A DNA stretch of 64,000 nucleotides from Pelagibacteraceae bacterium AG-325-E23 (GCA_003282945.1 QBYG01000003.1:47444-111443); one strand, 5' to 3'. Shown: positions 50,860-60,332, numbered from the stretch's first letter. Numbers and translations are program-made. The notes: generated by a model from the letters alone, not told the origin.

Positions 50860-52644
50860 TTACTCAGATAAAGATTTTTGAGGTTTCATATCATTTTTGC
50901 TGATGCCAGCAACTTGTACTGGTTTCTTCATTGCATCTCTTCTGAATGGTTCACCAAGTTCCTGATTTAAAATAACCTCAATAAATGTTGTAATTCCTTT
51001 TTTCTGATCTTCACATGATTGTTTGATTGCTTTAGTTGTTTCTTCCATAGTTTTGACTGCTACGCCTTTTAAACCACATGCGTTCGCGACTTTAGCATAA
51101 CTTAATTCAGGATCTAATTCCGTCCCAATAAAATTATCATCAAACCACAATATAGAGTTTCTTTTCTCTGCTCCCCATTGGTAATTTCTAAATATTACCA
51201 TTGTAATTGCAGGCCATTCTTCTCTAGCACAAGAGCTCATTTCATTCATACTTATTCCAAATGCACCATCGCCTGCAAAACCAATTACAGGTGTATCTGG
51301 ACATCCTATTTTTGCTCCTAGTATAGATGGAAAACCATAACCACATGGACCAAACAAACCTGGTGCTAAATATTTTCTAGGTTTTTCAAAAGTTGGATAA
51401 GCATTACCAATTGCACAATTATTTCCAATATCACTTGAAATAATTACATCATCAGGCATTCCTGCTTGTATTGCTCTCCAAGCTTGTCTCGGTGACATTC
51501 TATCAGAGTCTCTTTCTCTAGCTTCTTTATTCCAAACAGTTCCTGGATCATCATTTTCATGGTCTAAACTTGTTAGAGTTTGTAACCATGCAGATTTTGT
51601 TTGATGGATAAGATTTTTTCTCTCATCCCTACCATTGTCCCCTGCTGATGGAGAGAGCTTCTCTAAAATTTGCTGTGAAACCATCTTGGCATCACCACAA
51701 ATTCCAACTGTTACTTTTTTTGTAAGTCCAATTCTATCTGGATTCATGTCTACTTGAATAATTGTTGCATCTTTTGGCCAATAATCAATCCCGTATCCAG
51801 GTAAAGTTGAAAAAGGATTTAATCTTGTTCCTAACGCTAAAACCACATCTGCTTTTGAAATTAATTCCATGCCAGCTTTAGATCCATTGTATCCCAATGG
51901 TCCTACTGCTAAAGGATGACTTCCTGGAAAACTATCATTATGTTGATATCCATTACACACAGGAGCATCTAGTTTTTCAGCCAATTTTTTACATTCATCA
52001 ATTGCATTGCCAATTACTACGCCTGCCCCAGACAATATTACTGGGAATTTTGCATCAGATAAAAGTTTTGCAGCTCTTTCAATAGCTTCTTTTCCTCCAC
52101 CTTGTCTCTCAAATCTTACAATCGGAGGTAACTCAATATCTATTACTTGTGTCCAATAATCTCTTGGTACATTTATTTGAGCTGGTGCCGAACCTCTAAA
52201 TGCTTTTTCTATTACTCTATTTAATACTTCTGCCATCCTAGATGGATCTCTCACTTCTTCCTGGTAGCAAACCATATCTTTAAATAAATTCATTTGCTCA
52301 ACCTCTTGAAAACCACCTTGACCCATTGTTTTATTTGCTGCTTGAGGCGTAACTAACAACAAAGGTGTATGGTTCCAATAAGCTGTTTTAATTGGTGTGA
52401 CTAATCCAGTTATACCTGGCCCATTTTGAGCGATAACCATTGACATTTTTCCAGTTGCTCTTGTGTAGCCATCCGCAATTAAGCCACCATTAGTTTCATG
52501 AGCAACATCCCAAAAAGTAATTCCTGCTTTAGGAAATAAATCGGAAATTGCCATAAAAGCTGATCCTATTATTCCAAACGAATGTTCAATTCCGTGCATT
52601 TGAAGAACTTTTATAAAAGCTTCTTCAGTTGTCATTTTAGTCAT
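50860..52644 (-). CDS. xsc: Sulfoacetaldehyde acetyltransferase
   Basis: TPP-dependent desulfonation of sulfoacetaldehyde: with phosphate it yields acetyl phosphate and sulfite. The 594-residue protein begins TTEEAFIKVLQMHGIEHSFG and has WDVAHETNGGLIADGYTRATGK, QGGFQEVEQMNLF, YQHNDSFPGSHPLAVGPLGYNGSKAGMEL, LNPFSTLPGYGIDYWPKDA and the TPP motif IGFAGDGAFGISMNEM. These match Xsc closely and separate it from acetolactate synthase. It acts in taurine, isethionate or cysteate degradation. Acetyl phosphate would be used by Pta/AckA, which are not in the window. It is divergent from suyA with 89 bases between. Confidence 0.95.
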   Translation of the reverse strand: MTKMTTEEAFIKVLQMHGIEHSFGIIGSAFMAISDLFPKAGITFWDVAHETNGGLIADGYTRATGKMSMVIAQNGPGITGLVTPIKTAYWNHTPLLLVTPQAANKTMGQGGFQEVEQMNLFKDMVCYQEEVRDPSRMAEVLNRVIEKAFRGSAPAQINVPRDYWTQVIDIELPPIVRFERQGGGKEAIERAAKLLSDAKFPVILSGAGVVIGNAIDECKKLAEKLDAPVCNGYQHNDSFPGSHPLAVGPLGYNGSKAGMELISKADVVLALGTRLNPFSTLPGYGIDYWPKDATIIQVDMNPDRIGLTKKVTVGICGDAKMVSQQILEKLSPSAGDNGRDERKNLIHQTKSAWLQTLTSLDHENDDPGTVWNKEARERDSDRMSPRQAWRAIQAGMPDDVIISSDIGNNCAIGNAYPTFEKPRKYLAPGLFGPCGYGFPSILGAKIGCPDTPVIGFAGDGAFGISMNEMSSCAREEWPAITMVIFRNYQWGAEKRNSILWFDDNFIGTELDPELSYAKVANACGLKGVAVKTMEETTKAIKQSCEDQKKGITTFIEVILNQELGEPFRRDAMKKPVQVAGISKNDMKPQKSLSE

Positions 52645-52733
52645 AGTTCAGCCTTTCTAATTCTTTTTTTAATTGTCAAAGTGCCCGATTAATATATAAG
52701 ATTTAGCGAATTTCAAATAAAGAAATCGTCACA

Positions 52734-53021
52734 ATGTCAAATACTGATATAATAATACACGATGAAAAAGACAACGTAGGCGTAGTTGTTATAGAGAAAA
52801 TAACCCCAGATCAAGATTGTAATTGTTGGATTATGGAAAATGATAAGTCTGTTTCAATACAATCAATAGACGAAATACCCTTAGGTCATAAAATTGCAAT
52901 GACTGATCTAAATGAAGGTGACACTATTTTGAAATATGGACATGATATTGGGAAGGTAGTTAAAAATATTAAAAAAGGTGAACATGTTCATGTTCACAAT
53001 GTAAAAACAAAAAAGTGGTAA
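52734..53021 (+). CDS. suyA: (2R)-sulfolactate sulfo-lyase subunit alpha
   Basis: A 95-residue SAF-domain protein, the small subunit of a UxaA-type lyase. It has the domain pattern DNVGVVVIEKI, DEIPLGHKIAMTDLNEGDTILKYGHDIGKVVKNIKKGEHVHVHNV, where GHKIA, YG..IG and GEHVHVHN are hallmarks. With SuyB it would split 3-sulfolactate into pyruvate and sulfite. It could belong to an altronate or other hydroxyacid lyase, but placement with suyB and next to xsc favours sulfolactate. The stop is three bases before suyB. Confidence 0.85.
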   Translation: MSNTDIIIHDEKDNVGVVVIEKITPDQDCNCWIMENDKSVSIQSIDEIPLGHKIAMTDLNEGDTILKYGHDIGKVVKNIKKGEHVHVHNVKTKKW

Positions 53022-53024
53022 CAA

Positions 53025-54191
53025 ATGGAAATTCCAAAGAGTTTTTTAGGATATAAAAGAGAAAATGGACGTGCTGGAACACGAAATCACGTAATTATTC
53101 TTCCTGTAGATGATATTTCAAACGCATGTGCTGAAGCTGTGGCAAATAATATAAAAGGTACAATAGCACTACCTCATTCTTATGGGAGACTTCAGTTTGG
53201 TGCAGACTTAGAACTTCATTTTAGAACAATGATTGGTACAGGAAAAAATCCAAACGTTGCAGCTGTTATAGTTGTAGGTATTGAACCCAAATGGACAAAA
53301 AGAATTGTAGATGCTATTGCAAGCACTGGAAAACCGGTTGAGGGTTTTAGTATCGAGGGTGTTGGTGATATAGACACAATTGCAAAAGTTTCAAAAAAGG
53401 CACAAGATTTTTCAATGTGGGCATCAGAAAAGCAAAGAGAAGAATGTCCAATGAGTGATTTATGGATTTCTGTAAAATGTGGAGAGTCTGATACAACATC
53501 AGGGTTAGCATCTAATCCAACTGTAGGAAATCTTATGGATAAATTAGAACCATTTGGTGTTCATTTATGTTTTGGTGAAACCTCTGAACTTACAGGAGCT
53601 GAAACAGTTTGTGAAAAAAGAGGTAAAACGCCAGAAGCTCAAGCCAAATTTAAAAAAACATGGAATGATTACAATGATTTCATTCTTAAAGAAGCAACAG
53701 ATGATTTATCAGAAAGTCAACCAACTGCAGGTAACATTGCTGGTGGATTAACTACTATTGAAGAAAAAGCATTTGGTAATTTTCAGAAAATTGGGGGATG
53801 TCAATTTATTGATGTTTTAGAGCCAGCCGAGGAACCGACAAAAGGTGCGGGATTGTACTTCATGGATACTTCTTCAGCTGCTGCAGAATGTGTTACTTTA
53901 CAAGCTGCAGGTGGTTTTAATATTCACTTATTCCCAACTGGACAAGGGAATATTATAGGAAATCCTATAGAACCTGTGATTAAATTGACAGCAAATCCTC
54001 TTACAGCAAAAACTATGAGTGAACATATTGATGTGGACGTTTCTAAAATTTTATCTAGAGAAATGAATTTGAGCCAAGCAGGAGATGAGTTAATTAAATC
54101 AACTTTAAGGGTTGCCAATGGAAGATTAACTTGTGCTGAAGCTCTTGGTCATAAAGAATTTGTTATGACTAAATTATATAGAAGCGCCTAA
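53025..54191 (+). CDS. suyB: (2R)-sulfolactate sulfo-lyase subunit beta
   Basis: A 388-residue UxaA-family large subunit with [71 protein letters not shown] (catalytic Ser/Cys region with iron ligand candidates), and [43 protein letters not shown]. These resemble SuyB more than altronate dehydratase. With SuyA it desulfonates 3-sulfolactate to pyruvate and sulfite. Its stop directly abuts the convergent TauE/SafE gene. Confidence 0.88.
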   Translation: MEIPKSFLGYKRENGRAGTRNHVIILPVDDISNACAEAVANNIKGTIALPHSYGRLQFGADLELHFRTMIGTGKNPNVAAVIVVGIEPKWTKRIVDAIASTGKPVEGFSIEGVGDIDTIAKVSKKAQDFSMWASEKQREECPMSDLWISVKCGESDTTSGLASNPTVGNLMDKLEPFGVHLCFGETSELTGAETVCEKRGKTPEAQAKFKKTWNDYNDFILKEATDDLSESQPTAGNIAGGLTTIEEKAFGNFQKIGGCQFIDVLEPAEEPTKGAGLYFMDTSSAAAECVTLQAAGGFNIHLFPTGQGNIIGNPIEPVIKLTANPLTAKTMSEHIDVDVSKILSREMNLSQAGDELIKSTLRVANGRLTCAEALGHKEFVMTKLYRSA

Positions 54192-55277
54192 TTATTTTTT
54201 TAATTTTGCTAATCTATTATCATCCCAATTAGAATAAACTCTTCTAATCATTGCAGCACCAACACCCAGAACAACAGCAAGAAGTACAGACGTTAGACCA
54301 TAAAATACTGGTAAATCTCTTGAAAAATTTAATATAAATTCACTTAATGGTCCTAAATTATCCGTAGCATTTACAATAGAACTTGTTGTTTTTTCATCTT
54401 TGATAAAAGTATCATAAGCAATTGCTATACCAACTAATAATAATAATATTGCTAAAATAGTTTTAAATTCTGAGCTATCAATTTTTTCTCCAATTTTTTG
54501 TCCGAACTGTACACCTATTATTGAACCTAAAATTAAAACAGTAACTAATATTAAATCTATTGTTCCATAATTCAAAGCATGCAAAATTGTTACGATTGCA
54601 CTGATAAATATTGTTACAAAAAGTGAAGTTCCTGGAATTAGTCTTGTCGGCATACCAATAATATAAATCATTGCTGGTACTAAAATAAAAGCACCACCTA
54701 TTCCCATAATTGCAGCAATGAAACCAACTATTAGACCTATTATTATTGGTGTAAACGCACTTTCATAAAGTTGCGACTTTTTAAAACGCATTCTTAAAGG
54801 AAGACCATGTATCCAATAATGTTTATGTAGCTTCTTTTTTTCAGTTATTTTTTTTCTTGCTTTATCAATTTCTGATACACCTTGAATAAGCATAAAGGTT
54901 CCTAAAATTGCAAGGATATACATATAAGCTAAAGAGATAACGACATTGATTTTTCCAATATCTTTAAAATATGAAAAAGTTATAATTCCAAGTATTGTTC
55001 CGACAGTTCCACCAATAACAATCATGAAACCCATTTTGTAATCGAGTGTTCCTTTAAGATAATGGGTTGTAGATCCAGAGACTGAGGTCCCTAAAATATT
55101 ACTTGCTTCATTGGGAACTGCATAAATAGGTGGCACGCCTAAAAAAATTAAAAAAGGTGTCATCAAAAATCCACCACCTACTCCAAACAAACCAGATAGA
55201 ATTCCTACAACTAAACTTAGACCAAATATAAAAAGTAAATTTATTTCTACTTGTGCGATTGGAAGAAAATACTCCAT
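54192..55277 (-). CDS. Sulfite exporter TauE/SafE family protein
   Basis: A 361-residue membrane protein with the family's two glycine-rich repeats: GLFGVGGGFLMTPFLIFLGVPP (about 30-51) and GFIAAIMGIGGAFILVPAMIYIIGMPT. It is longer than the 250-residue short form, with a hydrophilic central loop and a C-terminal extra helix. Being convergent with suyAB and next to the Apr cluster, sulfite is a natural substrate; export of sulfite produced by Xsc and SuyAB would avoid toxicity. It is the third TauE/SafE protein in the window, all different. Confidence 0.85.
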   Translation of the reverse strand: MEYFLPIAQVEINLLFIFGLSLVVGILSGLFGVGGGFLMTPFLIFLGVPPIYAVPNEASNILGTSVSGSTTHYLKGTLDYKMGFMIVIGGTVGTILGIITFSYFKDIGKINVVISLAYMYILAILGTFMLIQGVSEIDKARKKITEKKKLHKHYWIHGLPLRMRFKKSQLYESAFTPIIIGLIVGFIAAIMGIGGAFILVPAMIYIIGMPTRLIPGTSLFVTIFISAIVTILHALNYGTIDLILVTVLILGSIIGVQFGQKIGEKIDSSEFKTILAILLLLVGIAIAYDTFIKDEKTTSSIVNATDNLGPLSEFILNFSRDLPVFYGLTSVLLAVVLGVGAAMIRRVYSNWDDNRLAKLKK

Positions 55278-55327
55278 TTAAAGTAATTATTCCTCTAGGA
55301 ATACAAAGTCAATAAATATGAGTATTA

Positions 55328-55474
55328 TTAGATAAAATTCTGAGCAGTACTAAGAAGAATTATACCCCAAGCAAAGAAGATAAATAGATATAAAAATGAT
55401 TTAATTATTTTACTTAGTTGATTTTCAAAGAATAAAGGAAGTTTTTTTAAATTATGATTTATTATTTGAAACAT
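55328..55474 (-). CDS. Possible 48-residue single-helix membrane protein
   Basis: A short ORF starting at ATG 55474 codes for MFQIINHNLKKLPLFFENQ... and a strong helix FLYLFIFFAWGIILLS, ending AQNFI. The reading frame stays open upstream to TAA near 55515, with a TTG that would add a WYPAS segment. No good ribosome site is seen before the ATG. It lies after the Apr-linked 116-residue gene. Small tail-end membrane protein or chance frame; I lean to real because of the amphipathic-then-hydrophobic layout. Confidence 0.4.
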   Translation of the reverse strand: MFQIINHNLKKLPLFFENQLSKIIKSFLYLFIFFAWGIILLSTAQNFI

Positions 55475-55506
55475 ACTCGCGGGATACCACAAGTTGTAAT
55501 AAATGC

Positions 55507-55527
55507 AAATATTTTTTAAAAATATTT
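55507..55527 (-). terminator. AT-only inverted repeat after the apr-linked gene
   Basis: AAATATTTTT and AAAAATATTT form a perfect 10-bp inverted repeat around one base (55517), overlapping the last two bases of the 116-residue gene. A stem with so many A-U pairs is weak, but it lies where a terminator for the apr operon would be expected. Confidence 0.4.
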
Positions 55528-55876
55528 AGAAAATTGTTGCACCGAAAACTTTGACTTCATCTCCTTCTTCACCAAGAACTAGTCTTCCCAAAAAGTCTCC
55601 AGGGATCTTTGTGCTAGTCTGTTTATATAAAACTGTTATGTAAAGACCTCTTCTAAGACAGCCTATAGCTTTACATCCCTCGGCTAAACTTGAAATTAAC
55701 TCATTATTTGCCCATTGTTTTCCAAGTTCAACTTCATTAGCTCCATACATCATTTGAGATGACAAATCTCTAGTAAAGCCACCATAATCTTTGATATTAG
55801 AGGACTTAACTAAGTTAGCCCACATTGGTTCAGCAATTTTAATAATTTCCTCGTCGGATTTATCTAAAAGGGCCAT
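55526..55876 (-). CDS. Unrecognised 116-residue protein after aprA
   Basis: I do not recognise this protein. It is soluble-looking, with LLDKSDEEIIKIAEPMWANLVKSSNIKDYGGFTRDLSSQM at the start, several aromatic residues, two Cys (EGCKAIGCLRRGLYITVLYKQTS) and a final FGRLVLGEEGDEVKVFGATIF-like strand region. It starts 17 bases after the aprA stop on the same strand and probably belongs to the apr operon, so a role in sulfite oxidation or in the assembly of APS reductase is plausible but not shown. Confidence 0.65.
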   Translation of the reverse strand: MALLDKSDEEIIKIAEPMWANLVKSSNIKDYGGFTRDLSSQMMYGANEVELGKQWANNELISSLAEGCKAIGCLRRGLYITVLYKQTSTKIPGDFLGRLVLGEEGDEVKVFGATIF

Positions 55877-55892
55877 TACTGATTTAATTCAA

Positions 55893-57755
55893 TTAAGAAG
55901 CTTCTTTTTTCTTCTCGTTCTCATCTACGATATGATAAACAGGCACCTTTTCCATTGAAAACTTACCAGTTTTAGGATCACGTCTAGAAACTGTTAAACA
56001 GTGCCAATTATCATCATCAAGTTTCATATGGTCACCTCTGTAATAATAGCCTGGCCATCTAGTTTCCTCTCTGAACATTGTATGTTCTGTTACACACTGA
56101 GATGTTAAAGCTCTATGTTTAAGTTCCCAAGCTCTCATTAATTGGTGATAATCCTCTGCTCCAACATTTTCTAAATCCTCTTCAAGCCATTTAAGTAATT
56201 CTAACCCTTTTTTAAGCATATTTGCGTTAGTCATGTAATTTGTTGCGATTCCTCCAACGTATTCATCCATAATTCTCTGTAATCTTTGAAGCCCTTGAAT
56301 TGGAGATATATAGCTAGGTGAAACAGTTCCACCTGTGATTTCGTTTCGTCCAACAGTATAATTTTCAAGTGGTTTATAAACAGCTGTTTTAAAATCCTCA
56401 CATTGTTTATCGCTAACTTTAATATCGTTAGCTTTTTGGTCTTCAATATATTTAACTGCTGCTTTTGCTGCTAAACGACCCTCTGTAAATGAGCCTGAAG
56501 AAAATTTATGTGCACTTCCTCCAACAGTATCTCCAGCTCCAAAAAGTCCCTCAATTGTTAACATTCTGTTGTAACCCCAGAAATATTCTGGCGGTGATAG
56601 ATCTTCAGGTCCGCTGACCCATGCACCTGAACATGTAGCATGTGAACCCATAACGTAAGGTTCAGATGTAGTAAGTTCTGGATTTGTATATTTAGGGTCA
56701 ATATTTTGTGAAGCCCAAACAACTGCCTGACCGACCGTCATTCCCAAGAAATTTTCCCAGCCAACCGTTTCTAAATGTGGATCTTGGAAGGCTTCTGTAG
56801 TGACCATGTGAATTGGGCCTCCACCTGCCATTGTTTCTTGAATAAATGCGTGATTTCTTAAACATGTTGGTGTTGGGTGATGGTCGATATATTCGCCAAC
56901 TAGTTCCTTTGTTTGTTCATACCATTTCTTCTCATAGTTTTCTCCATTAGCATTTTGAGTGTAAGTTTTTAAATGAAGAAAATATGCACCAACGGGACCA
57001 TATCCATCTTTAAATCTACATAAAACAATTCTATTCTCCATTTGAGTCATTTTAGCGCCAGCTGCAATTGGAAGTGCATATGCTGAACCATTACTCCAAG
57101 GAGCATACCAAGTTCTTCCCATACCTTCTCCAACAGCTCTTGGTTTAAATATGTGAGAGGCTCCACCAGCTGCAACTATAACTGTTTTTGCTCTAAAAAC
57201 ATGAAAATCACCTGTTCTCATATTAAACCCTACAGCTCCTCCTACTCTATTTTCTTTTTCCTCATCCATTAAAAGATGAGTGACCATTATTCTGTTATAA
57301 ATTTTGTCAGCTGATTTCTTAGCAGCTTCAGCAACTATCGGCTTATAGCTTTCACCATGAATCATGATTTGCCATTTACCTTCTCTAAGGTAACGACCAG
57401 TTTTTTCATTTTTCATCATTGGTAGACCCCACTCATCAAACATGTGAACTGTTGAGTCTACGTGACGCGCCATGTCATAACCTAAATCTTCTCTTACCAT
57501 TCCCATTAAATCATTACGTGCATATCTAACATGGTCCTCCGGTTGGTTTTCACCCCATTGCATACCCATGTAGCAGTTAATTGCATACAATCCTTGGGCA
57601 ACCGCACCACTTCTATCTATGTTTGCTTTTTCAACACAAACAATTTTCAAATCTCTTCCCCAGTGCCTTGCTTCAAAAGCAGCACCTGTTCCAGCCATTC
57701 CACCACCAACTACTAGAACATCACAATCTTCGTAATGTGTTTTATGTTTGGCCAT
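55893..57755 (-). CDS. aprA: Adenylylsulfate (APS) reductase alpha subunit
   Basis: FAD subunit that in sulfur oxidisers converts sulfite and AMP into APS. The 620-residue protein begins with the dinucleotide motif VLVVGGGMAGTGAAFEA, then DRSGAVAQGLYAINCYMG, the RYARNDLMGMVREDLGYDMARHVDSTVHMFDEWGLP stretch and the substrate region with the essential Arg and His, as well as GLFGAGDTVGGSAHKFSSGSFTEGRLAAKAA, the second FAD motif. The sequence matches the Apr family closely, in the lineage of sulfite-oxidising alphaproteobacteria. It follows aprB with one base shared. Electrons would go through AprB to the membrane protein AprM. Confidence 0.96.
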   Translation of the reverse strand: MAKHKTHYEDCDVLVVGGGMAGTGAAFEARHWGRDLKIVCVEKANIDRSGAVAQGLYAINCYMGMQWGENQPEDHVRYARNDLMGMVREDLGYDMARHVDSTVHMFDEWGLPMMKNEKTGRYLREGKWQIMIHGESYKPIVAEAAKKSADKIYNRIMVTHLLMDEEKENRVGGAVGFNMRTGDFHVFRAKTVIVAAGGASHIFKPRAVGEGMGRTWYAPWSNGSAYALPIAAGAKMTQMENRIVLCRFKDGYGPVGAYFLHLKTYTQNANGENYEKKWYEQTKELVGEYIDHHPTPTCLRNHAFIQETMAGGGPIHMVTTEAFQDPHLETVGWENFLGMTVGQAVVWASQNIDPKYTNPELTTSEPYVMGSHATCSGAWVSGPEDLSPPEYFWGYNRMLTIEGLFGAGDTVGGSAHKFSSGSFTEGRLAAKAAVKYIEDQKANDIKVSDKQCEDFKTAVYKPLENYTVGRNEITGGTVSPSYISPIQGLQRLQRIMDEYVGGIATNYMTNANMLKKGLELLKWLEEDLENVGAEDYHQLMRAWELKHRALTSQCVTEHTMFREETRWPGYYYRGDHMKLDDDNWHCLTVSRRDPKTGKFSMEKVPVYHIVDENEKKKEAS

Positions 57756-58225
57756 TAATAATAAACTCCCTTTTTGAAAGTTTCTTTTGGAACTGATGGT
57801 AGTTCTCCATCAATATTTAAACCCTCTGGCTCAGTGTATAGTCTTTGAGAGTTTATCTCTCCTTGATTTGGTTTATCGCCCTCAGCAAGTTTTGGAATAA
57901 ACTTTCCCCAAGGTTTAGTTGTGATTGGAGATACAAAATCTTTTGTAGTTCCATTTCTAAATTTTATCTTCCATGAGATGGTTCCTTTTTCTTCTTCACG
58001 TCTAACTCTTACGCTGTGTCCCATTGGTGCAAAATCTGCATAACCTCTTACGTCGATTGCATGATTAGGACATGCCTTGACACATGAATAGCATTCCCAA
58101 CAAAAATTTGGTTCAATATTCTTCGCTCTTCTTATTGTTTCATCGATATGCATTATATCTGATGGGCAAATATCTACGCAGTGACCACAGCCATCGCAAC
58201 GGGTCATATATACAAAAGTTGACAT
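57755..58225 (-). CDS. aprB: Adenylylsulfate (APS) reductase beta subunit
   Basis: A 156-residue ferredoxin-like subunit with two [4Fe-4S] motifs: CDGCGHCVDICPSDIMHID and CWECYSCVKACPNHAIDVRG. The C-terminal half, GTISWKIKFRNGTTKDFVSPITTKPWGKFIPK, is the AprB-type extension that docks onto AprA. It transfers electrons from the FAD of AprA. It shares one base with aprA and lies between aprM and aprA in the operon. Confidence 0.96.
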   Translation of the reverse strand: MSTFVYMTRCDGCGHCVDICPSDIMHIDETIRRAKNIEPNFCWECYSCVKACPNHAIDVRGYADFAPMGHSVRVRREEEKGTISWKIKFRNGTTKDFVSPITTKPWGKFIPKLAEGDKPNQGEINSQRLYTEPEGLNIDGELPSVPKETFKKGVYY

Positions 58226-58259
58226 AATTTAATTTTTCTCCTTTTTAATTTTTATCATA

Positions 58260-59060
58260 TTAATAATGTTTTGGCTCTTCTCTTTTTATACCTAAGCCAA
58301 ATTGCTCAGGTGCATCTGCTTCTGGTGGTAGATTATCTCTAGAACCATCAGCTTCAGCTAAATTTTTTTGTATCGCTGCACCAGGTTTATAAAACATATG
58401 AGCAAATTTTGACCAATACACTCCACCGAATAAAACCAGATTTGCAACAATAAATAAAGCTAAGAAAACCATATCATCATATCTTCCAACAAGATTTAGT
58501 GATTGTAAGTAAGACCATATCAAACCAAATAATGATGATGCTATTAATGCTAAAACAAATAGGTCAGCTTTAATCATTCTAAACCAAGGTTGTGCTTCAG
58601 AATAGACATCAACTCTTAGAAAGAACCAAAACCAAGATCCTCCTAATACAGTTAGTGCTGCTCCAATATGCCATATCATTGGCCAAACTGTTGGAGTAGT
58701 GGATCCTGGAGATGTATAAAAGAATATCATTACAACTGAGCCTACCCAAAAAAGTATAGTTCCATACATGCCCATTACATGCGCCACTCTTCTTTTGCCG
58801 GCACCAAGTTCTGACGTAGTAGCAATGTCGCTTGCTATAGTTTTTGAAATTACAGATATTCTCTCTCCTGTTGATAAAGTTTTCGTAGCTGATAGTTTTG
58901 CTTTTTTTGCATTATTAAAGAAATACTTCACATTTTTTTTATGAATAATATCCATAACTGTTCCAACTAGAATTAGTAAACCCATTAAAATAACAAAAGA
59001 TTGCATCAAAAATGGTGGTACTGTCTCTGCTAATATTAAAAATGGATTAGTTGATATCAT
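58260..59060 (-). CDS. aprM: Putative membrane anchor of APS reductase (AprM)
   Basis: A 266-residue protein with about six hydrophobic helices and a short basic loop DIIHKKNVKYFFNNAKKAKLS after the first. Histidines in helices (VMGMYG, WHIGAAL, AHMF) may bind heme. The aprM-aprB-aprA order is known from SAR11-type and other bacteria in which AprM replaces the usual Qmo complex as quinone-linked partner. It is the first gene of the operon; the aprB start follows 34 bases after its stop. A role as quinone-reducing anchor is inferred from this order. Confidence 0.82.
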   Translation of the reverse strand: MISTNPFLILAETVPPFLMQSFVILMGLLILVGTVMDIIHKKNVKYFFNNAKKAKLSATKTLSTGERISVISKTIASDIATTSELGAGKRRVAHVMGMYGTILFWVGSVVMIFFYTSPGSTTPTVWPMIWHIGAALTVLGGSWFWFFLRVDVYSEAQPWFRMIKADLFVLALIASSLFGLIWSYLQSLNLVGRYDDMVFLALFIVANLVLFGGVYWSKFAHMFYKPGAAIQKNLAEADGSRDNLPPEADAPEQFGLGIKREEPKHY

Positions 59061-59156
59061 AGTGAATTTGTTCCTTCCGCATAAGATTTCTAGTACACTT
59101 ATTTAAATAGATCAACCGCGATATAATGACATTTCAACAGCTTATAAACGTAATTA

Positions 59157-59558
59157 TTATTTAGTTTTACGTACATAATGTTGTTTCGAGGAAATTACGC
59201 TTCTAACACCACCTTGGGGATTATCAACGTCTCCTGATCTTCTTGGAATCAGATGAATGTGACAATGATTAATTGATTGTCCTGCAGTTTTGCCAGAGTT
59301 TGATCCAACATTAAATCCCTCGATTGTATGATCTTTAATTTCAAGATTCTTTTTAAGTTGTTTTAGAAGGGCATCACAAGCAAGAACTTCCTCATTATTT
59401 AGTTCAAAATAATTTTGAACATGTCTCTTTGGAACAATTAAAGCATGATACTTTGAAACTGGGTAAGTATCATAGCTTGCGTAGGCAAATTCATTCTCTA
59501 GTTCGAAATCATTGGTAGATATATTGCAAAATAGACATGGGTTATTAGGATCTCTCAT
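59157..59558 (-). CDS. HIT family hydrolase
   Basis: A 133-residue histidine-triad protein, a nucleotide hydrolase or transferase for dinucleoside polyphosphates or nucleoside phosphoramidates. The triad is INHCHIHLIPRRSGD (His-x-His-x-His), and it starts with CLFC, a zinc or structural CxxC in DPNNPCLFCNI. The PVSKYHALIVPKRHVQNYFEL segment is typical. It starts three bases after the pab-type aminotransferase gene. The relation to folate synthesis is unclear; it may only share the transcript. Confidence 0.9.
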   Translation of the reverse strand: MRDPNNPCLFCNISTNDFELENEFAYASYDTYPVSKYHALIVPKRHVQNYFELNNEEVLACDALLKQLKKNLEIKDHTIEGFNVGSNSGKTAGQSINHCHIHLIPRRSGDVDNPQGGVRSVISSKQHYVRKTK

Positions 59559-59561
59559 TTT

Positions 59562-60332
59562 TTAATTATAAATATATTTTTCTTTTTTAAACTCTTTTTC
59601 AAAAGTTTTGTATATTGAATTAAATATTTTGCTTTTTCTTCTCTTCCAATTGCTATCTACAATATAACTTGTGGAAACAACACCTTTGCCGGAACCAACT
59701 AATAAAATTTCATCAAATTGATTTAGTTCTTTTAGATAAATATCTTTTTTAATTATATTAAATTTTTTTTCATAAAATTTAAAATTAGTTCCTCTATAAT
59801 ATTTTCTTTTTGGTGAATAAATTTTGTTGTTTTTTACAAACAATAAATTTGAAGTTCCGGTTTCAAATATTTTATCATTTACGCATAAAGCAATGTCTTC
59901 TTTAGATGTATTCATTTTAGATAGATATCCTAGTATTTTTTTGTATTTTAAATTTTTATATTCAGGTTTCACTCTTTTATAGTTTACTAATTTAATTCCA
60001 AATTTATTGTTAAGTTTAACTCTGCCTCTAAGAGATATTGAAATAGTTTTTTTATTTAAAGCAACTCTAAGTAAATGATTGTAAGATTTTGTTTTATCTA
60101 TATTTTCATTTATTAATTTTAATATTTTACTTTTTATTCCTTTATTATAGATCTTATAGGCATTTAATGATTTTATTAAATTATCAATGTGTGTTTTAAA
60201 AAAAAGAATTTTAGGTGGCTTACTATAGATCCACATTGTTGTAAAAACTCCATCCTTATTCCATAGGTCATCAAACTCAATTTCTTTAAAGTTTTTACGC
60301 TGATAAGATTTTTTTAATAAGTATTTTACCAT
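59562..60332 (-). CDS. pabC: PLP-dependent class IV aminotransferase/lyase (PabC-like)
   Basis: A 256-residue fold type IV PLP enzyme. The most telling segment is KIFETGTSNLLFVKNNKIYSPK, the 'E-g-SNlF' motif that binds PLP phosphate, and the lysine region is LKYKKILGYLSK upstream. The N-terminal segment has GVFTTMWIYSKPPKILFFKTHIDNL. Members convert aminodeoxychorismate to PABA and pyruvate (PabC) or transaminate branched-chain or D-amino acids. It follows pabB-pabA-like genes, with a 38-base overlap with the latter, so ADC lyase is the best call, with the PabB puzzle as a caveat. Confidence 0.75.
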   Translation of the reverse strand: MVKYLLKKSYQRKNFKEIEFDDLWNKDGVFTTMWIYSKPPKILFFKTHIDNLIKSLNAYKIYNKGIKSKILKLINENIDKTKSYNHLLRVALNKKTISISLRGRVKLNNKFGIKLVNYKRVKPEYKNLKYKKILGYLSKMNTSKEDIALCVNDKIFETGTSNLLFVKNNKIYSPKRKYYRGTNFKFYEKKFNIIKKDIYLKELNQFDEILLVGSGKGVVSTSYIVDSNWKRRKSKIFNSIYKTFEKEFKKEKYIYN

